NCBI GenBank assembly: GCA_037576195.1
Contig: CM075104.1
Location: 440,775-504,774, forward strand
Origin: Phytoseiulus persimilis
Taxonomy: Eukaryota; Arthropoda; Arachnida; Mesostigmata; Phytoseiidae
Length of the DNA stretch: 64,000 nucleotides
Direction of reading: 5' to 3'
This document shows, one piece after another, positions 63,976 to 64,000 of this stretch. Position 1 is the stretch's first letter; each line of letters begins with the position of its first letter. The notes under the pieces were generated by a model. It searched no databases, was not told where the DNA came from, and was given only the letters and a program-made list of their open reading frames with translations. Both the position numbers and the translations under genes were made by a program.

Positions 63976-64000
63976 TGTAACGAGGTTTCCGCTATCTGCT
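63976..64000 (-). mobile_element. Start of a minus-strand element C LTR, cut by the window end
   Basis: The last 25 bases are the exact reverse complement of the final bases of the element C LTR (ending AGCAGATAGCGG...CTCGTTACA). They are preceded by ATAT, as at the copy in Copia A2. Confidence 0.85.

Overview
The window is eukaryotic repeat-rich chromatin, most likely from an arthropod or another invertebrate. It holds introns of about 90-160 bp, an R1-like LINE, a Ty3 element with a tRNA-Trp primer site (typical of the CsRn1 lineage), a PIF/Harbinger transposon with a MADF-type partner gene, and a Helitron fragment. The species cannot be named from the sequence. I see no clear single-copy host gene; the best candidate is a spliced hAT-transposase-like gene at 13.8-16.7 kb.

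Layout. 1-12,819: a satellite array (about 68-bp dimeric unit with higher-order repeats) interrupted by one tRNA-derived SINE. 12,820-13,150: a minus-strand LTR. 13,813-16,712: an intact six-exon hAT-like gene. 17,365-18,582: a minus-strand Gag remnant. 18,583-20,780: a 45-bp minisatellite inside what may be one mobile element. 20.8-25.1 kb: a Helitron fragment, a hAT MITE and an R1-like LINE carrying a solo LTR. 25.5-62.8 kb: one nest of transposons. 62.9-63.7 kb: the 45-bp repeat family again. 63,976: the window ends inside a minus-strand copy of the small LTR found at 48 kb.

The nest is five levels deep and is dated by exact target-site duplications (TSDs). A minus-strand LINE (E) was split by a minus-strand Ty3/CsRn1-like element (F, TSD CATA). 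F was split by a plus-strand Copia element (B, TSD AGGGG). B was split by a Copia array (A, TSD CTCCC) and separately by a PIF/Harbinger transposon (TSD TTA). A was split by a short non-autonomous LTR element (C, TSD ATAT). Removing F or B rejoins the interrupted reading frame exactly.

The most interesting object is Copia family A (34,059-53,037). It is a tandem LTR-internal-LTR-internal-LTR array. Each internal unit carries, beyond gag-pol, a small signal-peptide and transmembrane (env-like) protein, a coiled-coil protein with an HMG-box-like N-terminus, and a GC-rich antisense gene. The antisense gene appears to have its own TATA box, one intron, and a polyadenylation signal overlapping its stop codon. 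Families A and B both start their internal region with sequence complementary to the anticodon arm of tRNA-Ile, suggesting half-tRNA priming.

The Harbinger element looks intact: TIRs, TSD, an uninterrupted spliced transposase and a MADF partner gene on the opposite strand. Each gene's intron contains an exon of the other. All calls rest on reading the sequence; splice sites and functions are predictions.
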